Shown piece after piece: positions 11,393-22,363 of a DNA stretch of 64,000 nucleotides. Origin of the DNA: Epichloe hybrida. Lineage: Eukaryota > Ascomycota > Sordariomycetes > Hypocreales > Clavicipitaceae. The first letter of the stretch is position 1; each line of letters begins with the position of its first letter. A program made the translations under genes and the position numbers. The stretch covers positions 186,001 to 250,000 of the forward strand of contig JAFEKR010000049.1 in NCBI GenBank assembly GCA_019022495.1, given 5' to 3'. The notes below the pieces were generated by a model that saw only the letters and a program-made list of their open reading frames with translations, was not told where the DNA came from and did not search any database.

Positions 11393-13016
11393 GGCGACGG
11401 CGACGGGGCCGTGAGAAATGAGGAGACGCAAAGCCGTCTTTACAAGAACAATGCAAGTCGGGACAATGGTTTAGAGAGTTGCAGACGAGGATGGTATTGC
11501 AGCCGCCCATCCGATGGCTGCGGGGAAAATGGCAACATGTAGCAACATGCGCGCGCCCCGTGAAGGTCGCAGATGAAGCCGCGCTAGGCACCGAGTCGAG
11601 TAGAAATCGCAGGAGGCTGGCGGTCGTGTTTGCCAGTTCGGTTCAGTTTGGTTTTTGACAGCATCATCCAGTCCTGTCCGGTCTTCAGCTGAACCGGCGG
11701 GGGCTGGGATGAGAGTTGAGGAGCGGCATGCACATGCGGTGCGGAACGTTCCGCTGAGCCCACCGTAGAAAATTGGCCCATTGTGCTATTGTGGCCAGAC
11801 ACATCTTCATTTTCGGTGCGATGCTGCTCAAATGAACATGGTTTTGCCATTGCGCCTTGTGAAAGTGGTCAAAGCCAAAGAGTCAAAGACGAAGCTTTCG
11901 TTTGGTTCAATATACGCCATCCGAACATTCGCACATGACCAGACTTCATCGCGCGTTGCTGCGGCTCCTTGCCGCACTCCGATAATTTCAACACCAGCCA
12001 TTGTGAAACCGGCATGCTTCAACGCTTTCACGTACAAGTCGCCCTTTCGCAGACAACGACTCGTGATCGTACGAACCCCAAAATAGCACAAATGTCACTC
12101 GGACAAGGCAATGACGATACGCAGCTTTAAGCCCAATGCTCTCTTCGCCCCACCTTGCTTCCTTGGCTGACAGATCTGTCACTCGCATCTACGAATCACC
12201 ATATTGAAAATCAAACTCCAAGTATAATTGCGCCTTGATCTATTACAATTTATGTGGTCGTCGGACTTTTAAGCAAAAGCTTATGAAATGGTCTAGACAG
12301 ATAACGACCTACCAGTGTGGCGCGCAACACAAACACAGCTCGCCGCCAACGAGCAGACAATTTCAGGACGGTCAGGCCAGTGCGCCTAACTCCAGTAGCA
12401 CTCTGGATTTTTTTAAGAAGAAAAAGGAACGGATATGGATTTCAAGCGACAGACCAAAGCTAGCACTCTATCATCAATGGCCACCGGGTGGGATGGTTGT
12501 TCATCCACATACCAGCCCGTGGTAGAAAGATGGCTGGTAAGACATTCCCTGACATGCAGATGGAACGGAGCCAGCCAACGCCAGTCGCGGATTGTCGCAA
12601 AGCCGCCATCACAAAGGGGTCTCTGGTGCACTTTGCGACTTCAAACAGTCCGTTCTTCCTTCCCTCGAAACTATGTAGGGGGTTGACTCTGGATCTTTCA
12701 GGATAGCCGAGACAAGGCCGTCTGAGTGAGGCGAAAGACTCCAAGAACCTATAATAGCGGTGCCTTCTCATCCATCACGAGGAATGGAGAACGACACATC
12801 ATGACTCAAGATCACCCACGGACGTGTATATGGACTAGATGAGAAAGGAGCGTCCAGATCTGAATAAATACGCAGGTGAACCAACTAAGCAATGGCTACA
12901 CATACTTCCTCATACTTACCACATGCCCTCGCAAACAGAGAATTGATTTTCCACTCTGTCCAAGTCCAGCTAGGTGTTCCCCTTCATCTCTTCCAAACTT
13001 TCTTGCATCTCCAACC
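11393..13016. other. Intergenic region upstream of the AA11 gene
   Basis: 1.6 kb with no supported gene. Several 60-100 codon open frames occur on both strands (for example 11828-12091 minus) but carry no recognisable motif. The last ~150 bp are C/T- and A-rich and should be the LPMO promoter and 5' UTR. Confidence 0.4.
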
Positions 13017-14232
13017 ATGAAGACTCCGTCGTCAACAGTCTTGGCGGTCCTCTTCCTCACATGCCTCACCAAAGCACACATGCAAATGTCCGACCCCCCC
13101 CCTCTACTATCCAAGTTCAACAAGTACACCACCAACCAAGACTACGACATGACGTCGCCTCTCCACGCCGACGGAAGCAACTATCCTTGCAAATGCCACC
13201 ACCAAGTCATCGGGGCATCGCAAGGCCAGCCCGTAGCGCAGTGGACACCCGGTCATTCCTACAGCATGACCATCCGCGGCAACACCGCTCACAACGGGGG
13301 CAGTTGTCAGGCCTCGCTTTCGTTTGACAGCGGCAACTCTTGGAAGGTCCTACACTCTTACATAGGAAACTGTCCCGCCATGGGCGACTCGAAGTTTGAG
13401 TTTACACTGCCGGGGGATACACCCTCCGGGCAGATGCTCTTCGCGTGGACGTGGTTCAACGAGGTTGGCAATCGGGAGATGTACATGAACTGCGCCGTCA
13501 TTGATATACAAGGCGGCGGGGGCAGGAAAAAACGTGGAGCGGCATCGTTAATGACGAGTCGCCCGGATATGTTTGTCGCTAACGTCGCGAATGGCTGTGG
13601 AACCGCGGAAGGAAAAGATGTCATGTTCCCGGATCCGGGGCCAGATGTGGACGTGAACTCGAGAAACACAGCGCCTCCGGTTGGGAAATGCGGCGCGTCG
13701 GCCAAGTTTCCTGTCATGCAACCTGGTTCGGCCCCGGTTCCGTCCAATTCAGCATCAAAGAGTCCTTCCTCTCCGCTATCTGACCCTTCGTCTCCGAAAC
13801 TCCCTCCCTACATGGACGTGTCACAGCCTCTGGCCCCCAAGGCACCAAATCGCGTTACAAACAGCAGCATGACGTGGCACAGCATGTCCCATCCCCCTAC
13901 CACGTCTCCTATTCCCGCAAACCCCTCTCCTGTGAATTCGATACAGCCATCGCCCTCTGGGTCCTGCATGCCTGGCTCTTTTCAGTGCACTGCTAGTCCT
14001 TCGGGAGGACAGGGCTGGCAAGCCTGCAATGCATCCGGAAGTTGGGTGGTAAGTCTCTGTTACCTCTGTATACAAATATTATTTGACTTGATTCACTAAC
14101 AGCTTGTAATAGCATGCTGGGGATTGCGGCGCTGGCCAAGTTTGCAAGTTTAATAGTGCCAATGGAAGCCCTTACTGTGTTCCTCCTAACTTCCAATTCC
14201 CGCGAGGCTTAGTTTTAGACGCTATGGGTTAA
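13017..14232 (+). CDS. AA11-type lytic polysaccharide monooxygenase with C-terminal X278 domain
   Basis: Exons 13017-14048 and 14113-14232 (383 aa). The 64-nt intron has a cactaac branch site. The ATG at 13017 has good context (ccaaccATGa); an in-frame extension upstream to 12876 is judged to be 5' UTR. The signal peptide is residues 1-20, ending TKA, so the mature protein begins with His21 (HMQMSDPPPLLSKF). With His92 (NTAHNGGS) this gives the two histidines of a copper histidine brace. The pattern YDMTSPLHADGSNYPCK is typical of AA11, whose characterised members oxidise chitin. A Ser/Pro-rich linker (about residues 240-315) leads to a Cys-rich X278-like module, SCMPGSFQCTAS to DCGAGQVCKF, completed only after splicing. 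Substrate is inferred from the family. It stands alone, next to the repeat block. Confidence 0.85.
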
Positions 14233-14644
14233 GGGTTAGGCAGTACAAATGGATTTGCTCTATTTTTTTGCGGTTTCCTTTTCTATCTCTTTTATTTGCA
14301 GTTATAGCATAAACAAGGTTAATTCACATAGGGGCGTATTTCATGGTTTTTATTACTTGAAGTGATTTTACTTCTATGTGATAAGACAGAATATTGTTTG
14401 GTTAGGATTGTGATCTGTTAAGATCTCTCTAGGCTCTAGGCCTTAGCTTATGCTAATATCTCTACTGCAGTGAGTTTTACGAAGGTGTAAGTAAGCTATA
14501 TATACATACTTGCCCGCGTACGCTATAAGTGTGGGCGCTGTTATCCTCTATGTGGGCGCTGTGGGTGTGCGTGCGGGCAATGCTATTATATGTAGGTATG
14601 CTGTCCTTGTGTGCGCGCGCTGTGGTGTTTTTTTTTTTTCGCGT

Positions 14645-14672
14645 GGTGTAGGTTAGGCGCCTAACCTATACC
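14645..14672. repeat. 28-bp near-palindrome, copy 1
   Basis: The perfect core TAGGTTAGGCGCCTAACCTA is flanked by GGTG and TACC, giving a 28-bp near-palindrome with a single mismatched pair. Four identical copies occur within 840 bp. Confidence 0.9.
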
Positions 14673-14716
14673 TGCTTGCGTTCGCTGTTGGTGCGGGCGC
14701 TGCGGGTGTGTGGGCA

Positions 14717-14880
14717 GGCGCTGTGGGTGTGTGGGCGGGCGCTATTAATGCGCGCGGGCGCGCTGTCGTTGCCCGTGCCGGCGCTGTGGGTGTGTGGGCG
14801 GGCGCTATTAATGCGCGCGGGCGCGCTGTCGTTGCCCGTGCCGGCGCTGTGGGTGTGTGCGGGTGCCCTGTCGTCGTTCG
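14717..14880 (+). repeat. GC-rich minisatellite, 63-bp period
   Basis: Units start at 14717, 14780 and 14843 (period exactly 63). Each begins ggcgctgtgggtgtgtg and includes gggcgctattaatgcgcgcg and cgctgtcgttgcccgtgcc. The first two units are nearly identical; the third diverges after about 20 bp. A further partial unit lies at about 15510-15590. Confidence 0.9.
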
Positions 14881-15283
14881 TGCGGGCGCTGCAGCCATGC
14901 GGGCAGGTGCGCTGTTATTGCTCGTGTAGGCGCGCGCAGGCGGTTGATTGAAAGTTGGTGCACGTGGGCGTTTGCATTATGTGGCTGTGAGTTGATTTTT
15001 GAGATTTTCCTACGTAAGTGAATTTTGCGGAAGGTGAAAAGTGGCCCATAAGCTATTGCTAGTAACTATGGTTTGCCGCAACGGTCGGTAGACTTTCAAG
15101 GGGATATTAACAGGTTATCCTCTGGGGGGGGAGGCTTTGCTATGGGCGCTAGGGTAGGTAAAATAGAAAAAGTTATTAGTAGGCCCGCTGCCCTAAGCGT
15201 AGACACGAGAATTACTGTGAGTAGTAGTGGGCTAACTAGCTAGGCTAGGGAGCGAAACCCTTACAGTATAGTTATCGTGCTGC

Positions 15284-15311
15284 GGTGTAGGTTAGGCGCC
15301 TAACCTATACC
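15284..15311. repeat. 28-bp near-palindrome, copy 2
   Basis: Identical to the copy at 14645. Confidence 0.9.
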
Positions 15312-15328
15312 AGGTGTTTTTTCTGCGC

Positions 15329-15356
15329 GGTGTAGGTTAGGCGCCTAACCTATACC
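15329..15356. repeat. 28-bp near-palindrome, copy 3
   Basis: Identical to the copy at 14645, only 17 bp after copy 2. Confidence 0.9.
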
Positions 15357-15450
15357 CGCCCGCACCTGTTCGCCACTCCCCCATCTTCCACCCGCCCACT
15401 CTATCCAACTCGAGGACACTTTCCCGACTGTGACCGATTTGTATGGGCGC

Positions 15451-15478
15451 GGTGTAGGTTAGGCGCCTAACCTATACC
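15451..15478. repeat. 28-bp near-palindrome, copy 4
   Basis: Identical to the copy at 14645. It is followed after a short spacer by another piece of the GC-rich minisatellite. Confidence 0.9.
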
Positions 15479-15509
15479 CGGTCGCGCACGCCGTTGCCGT
15501 GCGTGCGGG

Positions 15510-15590
15510 CGCCACCAATGCGCGCGGGCGCGCTGTCGTTGCCCGTGCCGGCGCTGTGGGTGTGTGGGCGGGCGCTATCAATGCGTGCGG
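15510..15590 (+). repeat. Dispersed partial copy of the 63-bp minisatellite
   Basis: Contains aatgcgcgcgggcgcgctgt, the gttgcccgtgcc segment and ggcgctgtgggtgtgtgggc, in the same order as in the 14.7-kb array. Confidence 0.8.
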
Positions 15591-17405
15591 GTGCGCTGTT
15601 GTCTTCTATGTGTGTGCTATTATCCTCTATGTAGGCGCGTGATTCCTCTTCGATTCGCCTCGTCATGGTCTCTCATCGGTTTGCCATATACCATTCTGGT
15701 CTGGTTCGCATCTCAAGGCCGTCAGGCAGGTCGTGCAACAAATTGTGTCTGTCCTGCGAGTTGCGGCGCTACTGGAGGTGTCTTTTGTGCAGGCCTTCTT
15801 TGCTACCTTGTGAGCCAGCCGATTGCTCGGTTTGAGGTTCCCCCTCATGGTGACGCAAAGCTTTACAGCCGCCAGCAATAACGTTAAGCTCGTCGTGGCC
15901 GTTTCCGTGGCCAATTTTGGGCTAGGCATTGGCCAGGCTGTCAGAACCCGAAGGTGTGCGGGTAAGCCATTGAACTAAAAGATTCACCAATGCTAGCTCT
16001 CGCTCGCATTGCACCTTACAATTGATTATTAGGCCCGCCCGCGTACGCGCGCACCTGACACAGGCATCATCTTCCACGGTTAGTCATCTGACTGAGGTGC
16101 CCGTGCTTATTGGCTTGGTATGTGCCATTCGTTTGATAGCTAACACTGTTGATAGGGTTAGAAAACGGCGATTCACAGATAAGCTAATGTGGTCTAGTAA
16201 TTCAAAAGATAGCTAATTATCCGCAGTACAGATAATGTTATTGTCCAGGTTTTATCTATTACTGCGGTCGCCATGACTTGTATGTTAATTATTGTACTGG
16301 CTAGGTACTGCTTGCAATTGTCATGTTTCTCATAATTTAGATGCATTAGCCATAACCAATGCGCCCCAAAAAATATAAAATCAAATGTTATTGTCCACTA
16401 TGTGCTATTAACACGGAGCAACTGGTTGACTACTAGAACTTCTCCGTCAGAAATCGAGGCGGCTGGCTGTCCCTGCTGATTTTGGCCTGTCTGCGAAACA
16501 ACATGGCGTCAGCCACGAGTATCAACAATCGTGAATAAGCATTCACTTTCAGTACAGAAATACCGCCAACCGTTGGCAGCCTAAAGTTGTACTGATATGA
16601 ACTGTGCCCTGTCTACTTGGAACGAAGTGGTGAAATTGAAGTACTTGACCACGAACTTCATAGAACGCCATCTACTAACTGAACGATCTTCGTCCTCTTT
16701 GCAGAACAGCAACAAACTGTTTCTGATCTTCTTTGGCAGGCAATTCGCTTTCGTACTGACCTCTCGGGAAGCATGTCCACGGTAACCTAACCGTGGTGCC
16801 TGCCCGCCCCTTGGGCCCATCCATGTAGATGCTCTGGGGTAATCGACACTGAGGCTAGCTAAATGCCTGATGTACGGAGAAGAATTGTCTTAATGAAGCT
16901 GCGTTAGAAGACGAACCTCGGAGTCTAATCTCTTGCATTCCCGGTGCTTAGACTAGACCTTGATGAACGGAGTACCTGACCTTTCTAGAGTCTCCTGGCC
17001 AAAGATTCCCGGGTTACTCAGATCAATGTGGCATGCAGTGCAAGTAAAGACATGAATAACTCGCGTGATGTCTTGGTAACTTGTTCAATCGGACATGGTG
17101 AGGTGTGGATTAGATATCTACTAACATGGGCCCAGGGGTTCCGCAAACCAGGACGGATTAATATGAGAGCGGTCGAAAAGCTCGTGATTCGGAATGTGTC
17201 CCGCCGAGATGAATAATCTCTGCTGAATAGACACAAACGTTGCATCTGGCTCTATTCAATGGCTGTGCAACATCTCAGCACAGCAATGACGTCGTCATCA
17301 TCGGGTGTATCGCACGCCGTCTCCTAGTCCCCCCCATCCGCCTTCCTCTTCTTCAGCGTCCCAGTATCTCAGCACCCGTACAAGATGGACGTCCGGCGCC
17401 ATATC

Positions 17406-18549
17406 TCAACTCGACCTGCTCTTCTCGCTTTGCCCCAGCCCCTGTCTCCCGATATACGTCCTCATCCCCCTATCCACGCCCGCCACGGCCCTTGCTACGA
17501 TCTGCAGCCCCACCGGCAAGACGTTGTACAAGTCCACCCATCTCGCATACAGCGGCATCCCCACTGTTGCGCCTCTCCCATTGTCGATCGCCGCGATAAT
17601 CTCCTTGGCCACGTCGACGGGTTCCACGACCGGTGCAAAGAAGCTGCTCGGCGTCTGGACCCCGTAGAAAAGAGGTGTGCTCAATTGTCCGGCGGTGATG
17701 AGCACGGTGCGAATTTCGGGATGCGTCTGGCGTAGCTCGGCCGTCAAAGAGCGGTGCATCGCCGTCAGGCCAGCCTTGGCCGCCGCATAGTCTGTCAATT
17801 GCGCGGCGCCGAGGTGGCCGATGACAGACGAGATATTGACAATGGTGCCTCCGCGGCCGCCGCGCAGAATGGCCGGGAGGAACGTCTTGAGGCAGTAGAA
17901 TGGGCCGAGCAGGTTGGTCGCCAGACTGGTGTCTATTTCTTCCAGGGAGAGGTTCAGGAGAGATTTCCCAATGACGACAGCCGCGTTGTTGATGAGGACT
18001 GTCGGTGTTCCGAGCTATGATGACCTGTTAGTATTCTCGATGATCCCTCTCGCCTCAGCAGAAGACAGAACTTACATCTCGCTCAATCTCAGCCGCCACC
18101 TTTGCGACCTGCTTCTTATCGCCCACATCACACTCGTAGTGCGTCACGCCTCTGGCCTCCCCATTCTCCATGTCATTGACGTCCAGAACAGCCACGCTCG
18201 CACCCCTCATCCCGTACACCTCGGCGACCAACATGCCCAAGCCGCTCGCACCGCCCGTGATAACAATGACTTCCTCGCTCAGGTCGACATCCCGCGGCAG
18301 GCCATGCGCAATGCGCTGATTGATGACGCTCGCCATCCAGCTCAGTGTAATGAGTGTCGCCCAGGCAAAGGCTCCAAGCATGCGAGGCGCATCCCACCGG
18401 ACTGTTTGGGCGCGGAAGCACAGCGGGATCATCCAGCACACAAAGGGATGCAGGAATGTGACGTTGAGGACCTTGACGAAGAGGTCGATCGAGAGAGGTG
18501 CGAACCAGGAATCACGCTGTGGTGGGCGTGGATAGTCCTTTGTAGCCAT
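17406..18549 (-). CDS. Membrane-anchored short-chain dehydrogenase/reductase (retinol dehydrogenase-like)
   Basis: Exons 18549-18076 and 18014-17406 (360 aa). The 61-nt intron contains a perfect tactaac branch. Residues 20-80 contain hydrophobic stretches (VLNVTFLHPFVCWMIPLCF and AFAWATLITLSWMA) that should anchor the protein in the ER or lipid-droplet membrane. The NAD(P)-binding motif TGGASGLG is at 98-105, NNAA at about 167-170, the catalytic Ser near 220 (ISSV), and Tyr234/Lys238 in YAAAK, so the active site is complete. The layout matches fungal and animal SDRs that act on retinoids, steroids or fatty aldehydes; the substrate is unknown here. An upstream in-frame open stretch to 18750 is taken as 5' UTR, because MATKDYPRPP begins a typical N-terminus. 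Confidence 0.88.
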
Positions 18550-19220
18550 TTTTCTTCCCCCTTTATTCGCAGGCTGTCGATGATAGATTACGCGTGGGGT
18601 GGGATGAGATGAAAGCCAGTGCTGCGCGGTAGCGACGGAAACGACTTGACGGCAGACTCCGGGCAGTCTGAAGGAGAGCGATATTTCAATCAGCCCATGT
18701 GCGGAAAGAATATGTGTTGTTGCGAAAGAAAGGGAGTTGAAGCTGAACAAAAGCGAGGCATTCAGTTTGTTGGAGCGTTGACATGTTGAAACAGACCGGG
18801 CAGCATGTGAAGCACGCTTCCAAGTTCATGTCGTACGTCAAGGCGAGCACGGACCCTTCTGGTGGGACCCTCAGCCGAGCCATTGAGGCGAGCCCACCTA
18901 TGTATCTGCCTGCTCTGGTCAGCTACCAACAAGCGCCTCACTGTCAGAGCCAACCAGAATTCTGACAATATCCTAAATTTCCGCCGAAGCCTTCCTTTAC
19001 CGATGCTGGCTGGGTCACAACAGATGACCGAGATTCCACTCCTGTCATCCCAGACCCCAGACCCCTCCCCTTAAATGCTTAAACGCTGTACCGCCTCGCT
19101 GACCCAACGTGCAATCTGATTGATTATACGAATTCGAAAATGAGTAAGTAGTATGGCAAATTGCCACTAACACACAGTCATGTAGAAAAATATCTCCCAT
19201 CGTACACCGCCATCGTAAAC
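18550..19220. other. Intergenic region between the SDR and RRG9 genes
   Basis: No gene seen. It holds the SDR promoter and the RRG9 3' region; both genes are on the minus strand. Confidence 0.4.
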
Positions 19221-20219
19221 TCAATTCCCTCCCATCCCAACACCTCCGTCCCGACCCCAACCCCGTCCCGCTCTCCTCGCCCTCTCCTCATTCTTCTCGC
19301 TCTCCTCCCACTCCCTCTCCCACTTCGCCGCCCTCCCCTTCCTCTCATGCCATTCCACATCTCTCACGATTCCCTCCCTCCTCCATTTCCTCGGCGGCTT
19401 CACTCCAATCGCAGCCTTTCTCTCCCACACCTGCTTGCCTCTCCTGAACCACCTCTCCTGTCTGTCTTGCTCCTCGTCCGCCGACGGAGCCCAATTGGTC
19501 CTCAGCATACGCCTGATTGCTTCGGCAGAAATCTCGAACTTGGCCGCCAGTGCCTGCGTGGTGTACACTTCGGGAAACTGGGCATTGAGTGCGCGTATGC
19601 CCGCCAGAGCATCAGGTGAGAGACGTTTTCGGGGAGCCCAGCCGTCCGGGAACTTTTGCTTCAGAGCTTCCTTCTGTGCCCTCCAACCTTCTTTTTGATA
19701 GGACTTGGTTGGAGAGTTCGGCGGAGGGTTGTAGTTTCCGGCACTTGCTCTGGGCGAGCGGCTTCGATTCGGTGCCGGCGCCGGTGGCGTTGATGATGTC
19801 GATGGAGAGATGGATGGTCTGCTCAGCTGTTCGGTCTTGCGAGTGATCTTGGCTTCGTCTTTCTGTTTGCGAGGTTTCTTCTGGCCGGGCTTCTTGGCGG
19901 ATGATGTGGCTGCTCTCGACGATTTTCCCGCTGTCACATCATTCGTTGTGGTGGCTGAGTTTTGCTCCGACGTGTTGTGTGCTGTTGCGTTTCGCTCTGG
20001 GATATCGTCCTCCACCGCAGCAGGAGCGGAGGCCTCTTGCCTTTGGATTCCCGCCGTGCCGAACGACCGACCCGATGTTGTCGTCAGTCGAGGAGCCAAA
20101 CGGGACACCGTCGATGCGGCCGTGAACCGACACTTTCTGCCAATTGCCTGGAGATCATGCACTTGGGCCAATCCTTGAACAAATGTACTCCATGGCGCAG
20201 CACGGCACGCGCAATTCAT
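19221..20219 (-). CDS. RRG9: Required for respiratory growth protein 9 (neugrin-related), mitochondrial
   Basis: Single exon, 332 aa, started at the ATG at 20219. The open frame reaches 20411, but those 64 extra codons look like 5' UTR. The N-terminus (MNCACRAAPWSTFVQGL, then RLTTTSGRSFGTAGIQ) is Arg/Ser-rich and lacks acidic residues, as expected of a mitochondrial presequence. Residues about 60-170 are low complexity (Ser/Thr/Lys/Pro). The conserved neugrin/RRG9 block runs from KEGWRAQKEALKQKFPDGWA through LSPDALAGIRALNAQFPEVY to EISAEAIRRMLRTNW. Yeast RRG9 is needed for respiratory growth and mitochondrial genome maintenance (family knowledge). The tail is rich in Arg/Glu/Trp and ends in Gly repeats. 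Confidence 0.88.
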   Translation of the reverse strand: MNCACRAAPWSTFVQGLAQVHDLQAIGRKCRFTAASTVSRLAPRLTTTSGRSFGTAGIQRQEASAPAAVEDDIPERNATAHNTSEQNSATTTNDVTAGKSSRAATSSAKKPGQKKPRKQKDEAKITRKTEQLSRPSISPSTSSTPPAPAPNRSRSPRASAGNYNPPPNSPTKSYQKEGWRAQKEALKQKFPDGWAPRKRLSPDALAGIRALNAQFPEVYTTQALAAKFEISAEAIRRMLRTNWAPSADEEQDRQERWFRRGKQVWERKAAIGVKPPRKWRREGIVRDVEWHERKGRAAKWEREWEESEKNEERARRAGRGWGRDGGVGMGGN

Positions 20220-20823
20220 GCTATTGTCGAAAGGGTCCTGCTTTTTTGAACAGCGCAGCGGGTGTGACTTTTTTTTTCTCTCTCCCGTGTCTCGTTTCGG
20301 ATGGATCGATGATGGAGGAAAATTCAAGACAGCCAGAACTTGAAGATGGGGCAACGCGTTGTATGGCGCTGAAGGCAGGGGGGCGCGGTGGTCCAGGTGG
20401 GTCCGCTTCATTGGCGGTTATCCTCTGCAACAAAAAGACAAACTGTTGTCAATGCAGAAGTCTGACGACAGAAATGACGTTTTGTATTCAGTTGGGGTTC
20501 AAGGTAATTTGACCTGGTATCAATTCAAAGCAATCTACTTTCCATGACAATTGTTATTGTTGCGGGCCACGCCAACTCCAGCTTAAAAATATCGAATTTC
20601 AAATTCCGAAGAATCTTTCCCGTGCAGTATCTCTTTGCCGACCCCCTGAGGGGAAATTACGAAAAGTCTTGAATAGACAATCCACATGATAACCCCGCCG
20701 ACGACATGTATCCATGTCGTTTCATTTACGCCAATTCTTGATGAGTAGTACCGCCGTGTTTGCTTATTGCCCGATCTCCTCTCATGCCAAGTTTCTTTTC
20801 TTTACAGCAGCCATGTAACTCAG
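20220..20823. other. Intergenic region between RRG9 and calcipressin
   Basis: No gene seen. It includes the RRG9 promoter and the calcipressin 3' UTR. Confidence 0.4.
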
Positions 20824-21585
20824 CTATGCATGGTGCATGAGCTCAACTGGAGGGCGCGAGGTATGAGCCATGATGGGCCGCGCGCTTTCGATAGGACTGA
20901 TTTCCTCGGGCTCGTCGGTCATATCCTCAACAAAGACGGCCGGCAGCTCAGGGCTGCTCCCATTGTCCGCGGGACGATATATGAGTGTTGAGCTGCGACT
21001 TCTGGTGCGACCGGCAGAGATGGACCCATCGACAGGACTGACCGGAGACTCCAACCCTTTTCTTTTGTTGCCGTGTAACTTGGCAAGCGCTTCCGCCAAG
21101 TCCTCAGCATGAACCAGCTTGTTCGGGGCGTCTTCAAGACGGACCTCCCAGCCATGAGGGGGACTGGGGGGCGGTGAGATGAAGAATAGCTTGCCAGCAT
21201 CAGGGAGAGCCAGATGCTCGTCTCTGGCCTCTACATTAGTCTGTTGACCAAAGTAGACTCGACAGCGATGACCGACGATGGCTTCACCATCCCAAATGCG
21301 ACGGACGGCAATAGCTGAGTCGACGTCGAAGAATGAGATGACGATTCGACGGAAGGACTTGAGAGGGGCAAAGGCGTGGATGGGCGCCGTCTTAGTAATG
21401 AGGCCTCGGATTCGTTCCAGGTTATCCGGTCGAAAGATGTCGAGATTGTTCAGGCCTGTGAAGAGGAGAGTGTTGGAGGGTGGCGTCGGCTGCACCAGCG
21501 GTGGCAAGTTGGAAAGGTCCAGCGTTAGGTTGGACTTGCGCGAGGCCGACGAGGACGACCGTGAGGAACGAGGTGAAGGCTCCAT
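20824..21585 (-). CDS. Calcipressin (RCAN), calcineurin regulator
   Basis: Single exon, 253 aa. A Ser/Arg-rich N-terminus is followed by an RRM-like fold: NTLLFTGLNNLDIF, then LKSFRRIVISFFDVDSAI, as in RCAN proteins. The hallmark FISPPPSPPHGWEVR comes next, with EDAPNKLVHAEDLAEAL after it. The C-terminal part carries TLIYRP and an acidic region ending in ELPAVFVEDMTDEPEE. Calcipressins bind calcineurin and modulate Ca2+ signalling and stress responses (family knowledge). The FLISPPxSPP-type motif is a known phosphorylation site in relatives. The upstream region to 22.4 kb has no other gene, so the promoter may be long. Confidence 0.9.
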   Translation of the reverse strand: MEPSPRSSRSSSSASRKSNLTLDLSNLPPLVQPTPPSNTLLFTGLNNLDIFRPDNLERIRGLITKTAPIHAFAPLKSFRRIVISFFDVDSAIAVRRIWDGEAIVGHRCRVYFGQQTNVEARDEHLALPDAGKLFFISPPPSPPHGWEVRLEDAPNKLVHAEDLAEALAKLHGNKRKGLESPVSPVDGSISAGRTRSRSSTLIYRPADNGSSPELPAVFVEDMTDEPEEISPIESARPIMAHTSRPPVELMHHA

Positions 21586-22337
21586 GATTTATGATGTGGT
21601 GATGTATATAAAGTATTGTCCCGTGGGAGGAGGCGCGAGGTGCGACTTGGCGATCAAGCAAATGGCCGCAGAGGAAGGATGCTGCGAATCAAGGTGTTGT
21701 GTGACGACGATGTTGGTCTAGCAACTCGCAACTCGGTCGATTGTCAAAGAAAAATAGTAGATAATAAGGATGGCAGGGGGGCAAACTATATGTATTCAGG
21801 CGAGTTGTTTGCTGACAAGAAGAGACCTCAGACTGGCCGGAAGAATGATGGGGGAGACGACGTGGATTTATGACATGTCGACGACGTGGGCAAGATTGGG
21901 AGGGACAGAGGCGGAGGAAAAACACAAATTGACGAGGACATTTGTTGAGGCACAGGAATGGTGATGCAGGCATGCATGACCCGCACGCCCTGCCCCGAAG
22001 TGGCAGTTGGCACAGGATGGATGGATCACCGATCCCCTTGTCGGGGCTTGGCAAACCACGAGAGGGCTGTGCAACACGCTGCGGCTGCAAACGGAGACTG
22101 GCGGGGTATTTATTTTGCTGCTTCGCCGCCGTTGCCACTCGCGTTGAATCTTGCTTGTTTGTCGTAATGTTCAACGGGATATTTGGCTGCTCATCGACAA
22201 ATCGTAGACACCGACATTCATCACTAAGAGACCTGAAGTTCGCAAACAAGGCTCGCTGGGGGGGACCGAGTCGCACAGCCGCTTTCCGCACTGCATTCGA
22301 GCTTGATTTGCACCAAAGACTTGGCGATACGACCATT

Positions 22338-22363
22338 GAGTACGGAGTAGTAGTACTCCGTAC
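22338..22363. repeat. Inverted repeat built on TACGGAGTA
   Basis: gagtacggagta, two bases, then tactccgta form a hairpin-capable inverted repeat. The same 9-mer or parts of it recur at 4696-4711, 51644-51652 and 53250-53258. Confidence 0.7.

Larger units (their letters stand above)
14233..17405. other. Gene-free 3.2 kb block with GC-rich repeats
   Basis: No gene recognised. It contains the 63-bp minisatellite, the four palindromes listed separately and AT-richer flanks. A minus-strand open frame at 15663-15929 (88 codons, Lys/Ala/Cys-rich) resembles nothing I can name. Base composition swings sharply: AT-rich at 14240-14500, very GC-rich at 14510-14945, and AT-rich again after 16100. Confidence 0.6.

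Noticed and set aside
14653..14951. Open frames on both strands over the minisatellite
   Set aside because: They are by-products of a 63-bp repeat whose length is a multiple of three. The Ala/Arg/Pro repeats have no supporting gene signals.
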